Assembly (NCBI GenBank): GCA_021798655.1
Contig: JAJZFE010000208.1
Span: 1 to 5,096 of the forward strand
Direction: 5' to 3'
DNA from: Acidobacteriota bacterium
GTDB lineage: Bacteria; Acidobacteriota; Terriglobia; Terriglobales; Acidobacteriaceae
Length of the DNA stretch: 5,096 nt
Below the pieces are notes generated by a model. It worked only from the letters and a program-made list of their open reading frames with translations, was not told where the DNA came from and ran no database searches. Below are positions 4,446 to 5,096 of the stretch, in pieces (the first letter of the stretch is position 1; each line of letters begins with the position of its first letter). The position numbers and the translations under genes are program-made.

Positions 4446-5096
4446 TCATCCTGCCTTGCACAGCTCGGTGAACAGCTCCTCGCGATGGTCCAGCGCAAAC
4501 TGGTCCAGCGAGGCCAGGCTGCGCCGGTAGAAGTACACCACCGCCGCCGCCAGCGAACCGAAGACTGGCAGCAGAAACCAGTCCTGCTTCAGGTACAGCG
4601 CCAACGCCACCGGCACCGCAGCCAGCGCGGCCGAGCCCAGCAGGATGCCCATCGCGATCAAGGCACTGAGCTGCGACACCTGCTTGTTGGCCACCCTGCC
4701 GACGGCAATCTTCTTGGGCGTCGTGATGGCGCGGCGGTTGCCGACGATCGTCGTCAGCAGCATCGTTGCGCCGGCCCACAGCACGGTGGAGATCGCGTAG
4801 CTCAGCGGTGGCAGGCCGGCGAGGTAGCTGACCACCGCGAACGTCAACGCCACCTCCACCCCTGCCAGCAGAAAGTTCAGCAGGTTCTTGGCAAACACCA
4901 CGTCGCGAATGCGGACCGGCGCCAGAAAGTAGAACTGCACGCCTGCGCCTTCCAGTCCGAAGGAGTTGTAGCTGAACGTGCCGATGGCCAGCAGCGAGTA
5001 GGCCACCGCTGCCGGAAATACCCAGCTGGCGCTGCCGCCGCGCGAGGCAAACCGCGACGCGATGATCAGCACCAGAAACACCGGCGCGATCAGCCC
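4446..5096 (-). CDS. ABC-2-type exporter permease, C-terminal part (5' end outside window)
   Basis: The last 216 residues of an integral membrane protein; the frame runs open to the window edge, so the start lies beyond it, and the GTG at 5081 is only an internal Val codon. Hydrophobic segments (fragment numbering) fall at about 1-14, 25-46, 72-92, 97-118, 141-170 and 173-192, giving roughly six membrane spans. The segment YNSFGLEGAGVQFYFLAPV (43-61) followed by VVFAKNLLN resembles the conserved 'N-FG-E...G......P......KN' loop of ABC-2-type permeases, which work with a separate ATP-binding subunit to export a substrate. The chain ends with a soluble charged helix (LDQFALDHREELFTELCKAG). The substrate is unknown. 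The ATPase gene is probably upstream, outside the window. The stop TGA lies 48 nt before the HEPN start with no clear terminator between, so co-transcription is possible. Confidence 0.75.
   Translation of the reverse strand, partial: GLIAPVFLVLIIASRFASRGGSASWVFPAAVAYSLLAIGTFSYNSFGLEGAGVQFYFLAPVRIRDVVFAKNLLNFLLAGVEVALTFAVVSYLAGLPPLSYAISTVLWAGATMLLTTIVGNRRAITTPKKIAVGRVANKQVSQLSALIAMGILLGSAALAAVPVALALYLKQDWFLLPVFGSLAAAVVYFYRRSLASLDQFALDHREELFTELCKAG

Noticed and set aside
4438..4460. 8-bp direct repeat (GCCTTGCA twice, 15 bp apart) at the permease stop codon
   Set aside because: It is short, has only two copies and is half inside a coding end; there is no sign of an insertion or attachment site.

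Overview
This is a compact, high-GC bacterial chromosomal window. It holds six protein-coding genes, two of them cut by the window edges, and no RNA gene or mobile element that I can recognise. The fused 3-dehydroquinate dehydratase/shikimate dehydrogenase, the M3 peptidase tail and the style of the ABC permease fit an Acidobacteriota (Terriglobia-like) genome. That placement is inference from gene content only.

Layout, left to right. (1) Positions 2-361, plus strand: the C-terminal end of a zinc-dependent M3-family oligopeptidase. (2) Positions 377-416: a perfect 18-bp hairpin between two convergent genes, probably a bidirectional terminator. (3) Positions 433-2361, minus strand: bifunctional AroD-AroE, catalysing two consecutive shikimate-pathway steps, with an unusual ~125-residue C-terminal tail. 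The tail starts Pro/Glu-rich and becomes a Lys/Ala/Pro histone-H1-like polycation. (4) Positions 2362-2816: a divergent intergenic region of about 455 bp, partly AT-richer. It probably carries the promoters of both flanking genes and a strong GC hairpin followed by a T-rich run just upstream of the next gene. (5) Positions 2817-3635, plus strand: PgeF/YfiH (DUF152, multicopper polyphenol oxidoreductase/laccase family). (6) Positions 3632-4397, minus strand: a two-gene operon. A HEPN protein of the HI0074 type (motif RX4HXY) is followed, with an 8-nt overlap, by an MNT-type minimal nucleotidyltransferase (motif GS...DxD). This is a HEPN/MNT toxin-antitoxin-like pair. (7) Positions 4446-5096, minus strand: the C-terminal part of a multi-pass ABC-2-type exporter permease.

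The pgeF and MNT genes meet tail to tail and share stop-codon bases (TTAG). The HEPN gene has an in-frame stop immediately upstream that overlaps a TATAAT-like hexamer exactly where a leaderless transcript would need it. The most notable points are the histone-like tail on a metabolic enzyme, the HEPN/MNT module with a slightly enlarged nucleotidyltransferase loop, and the terminator-like hairpin upstream of pgeF that has no visible gene to terminate.
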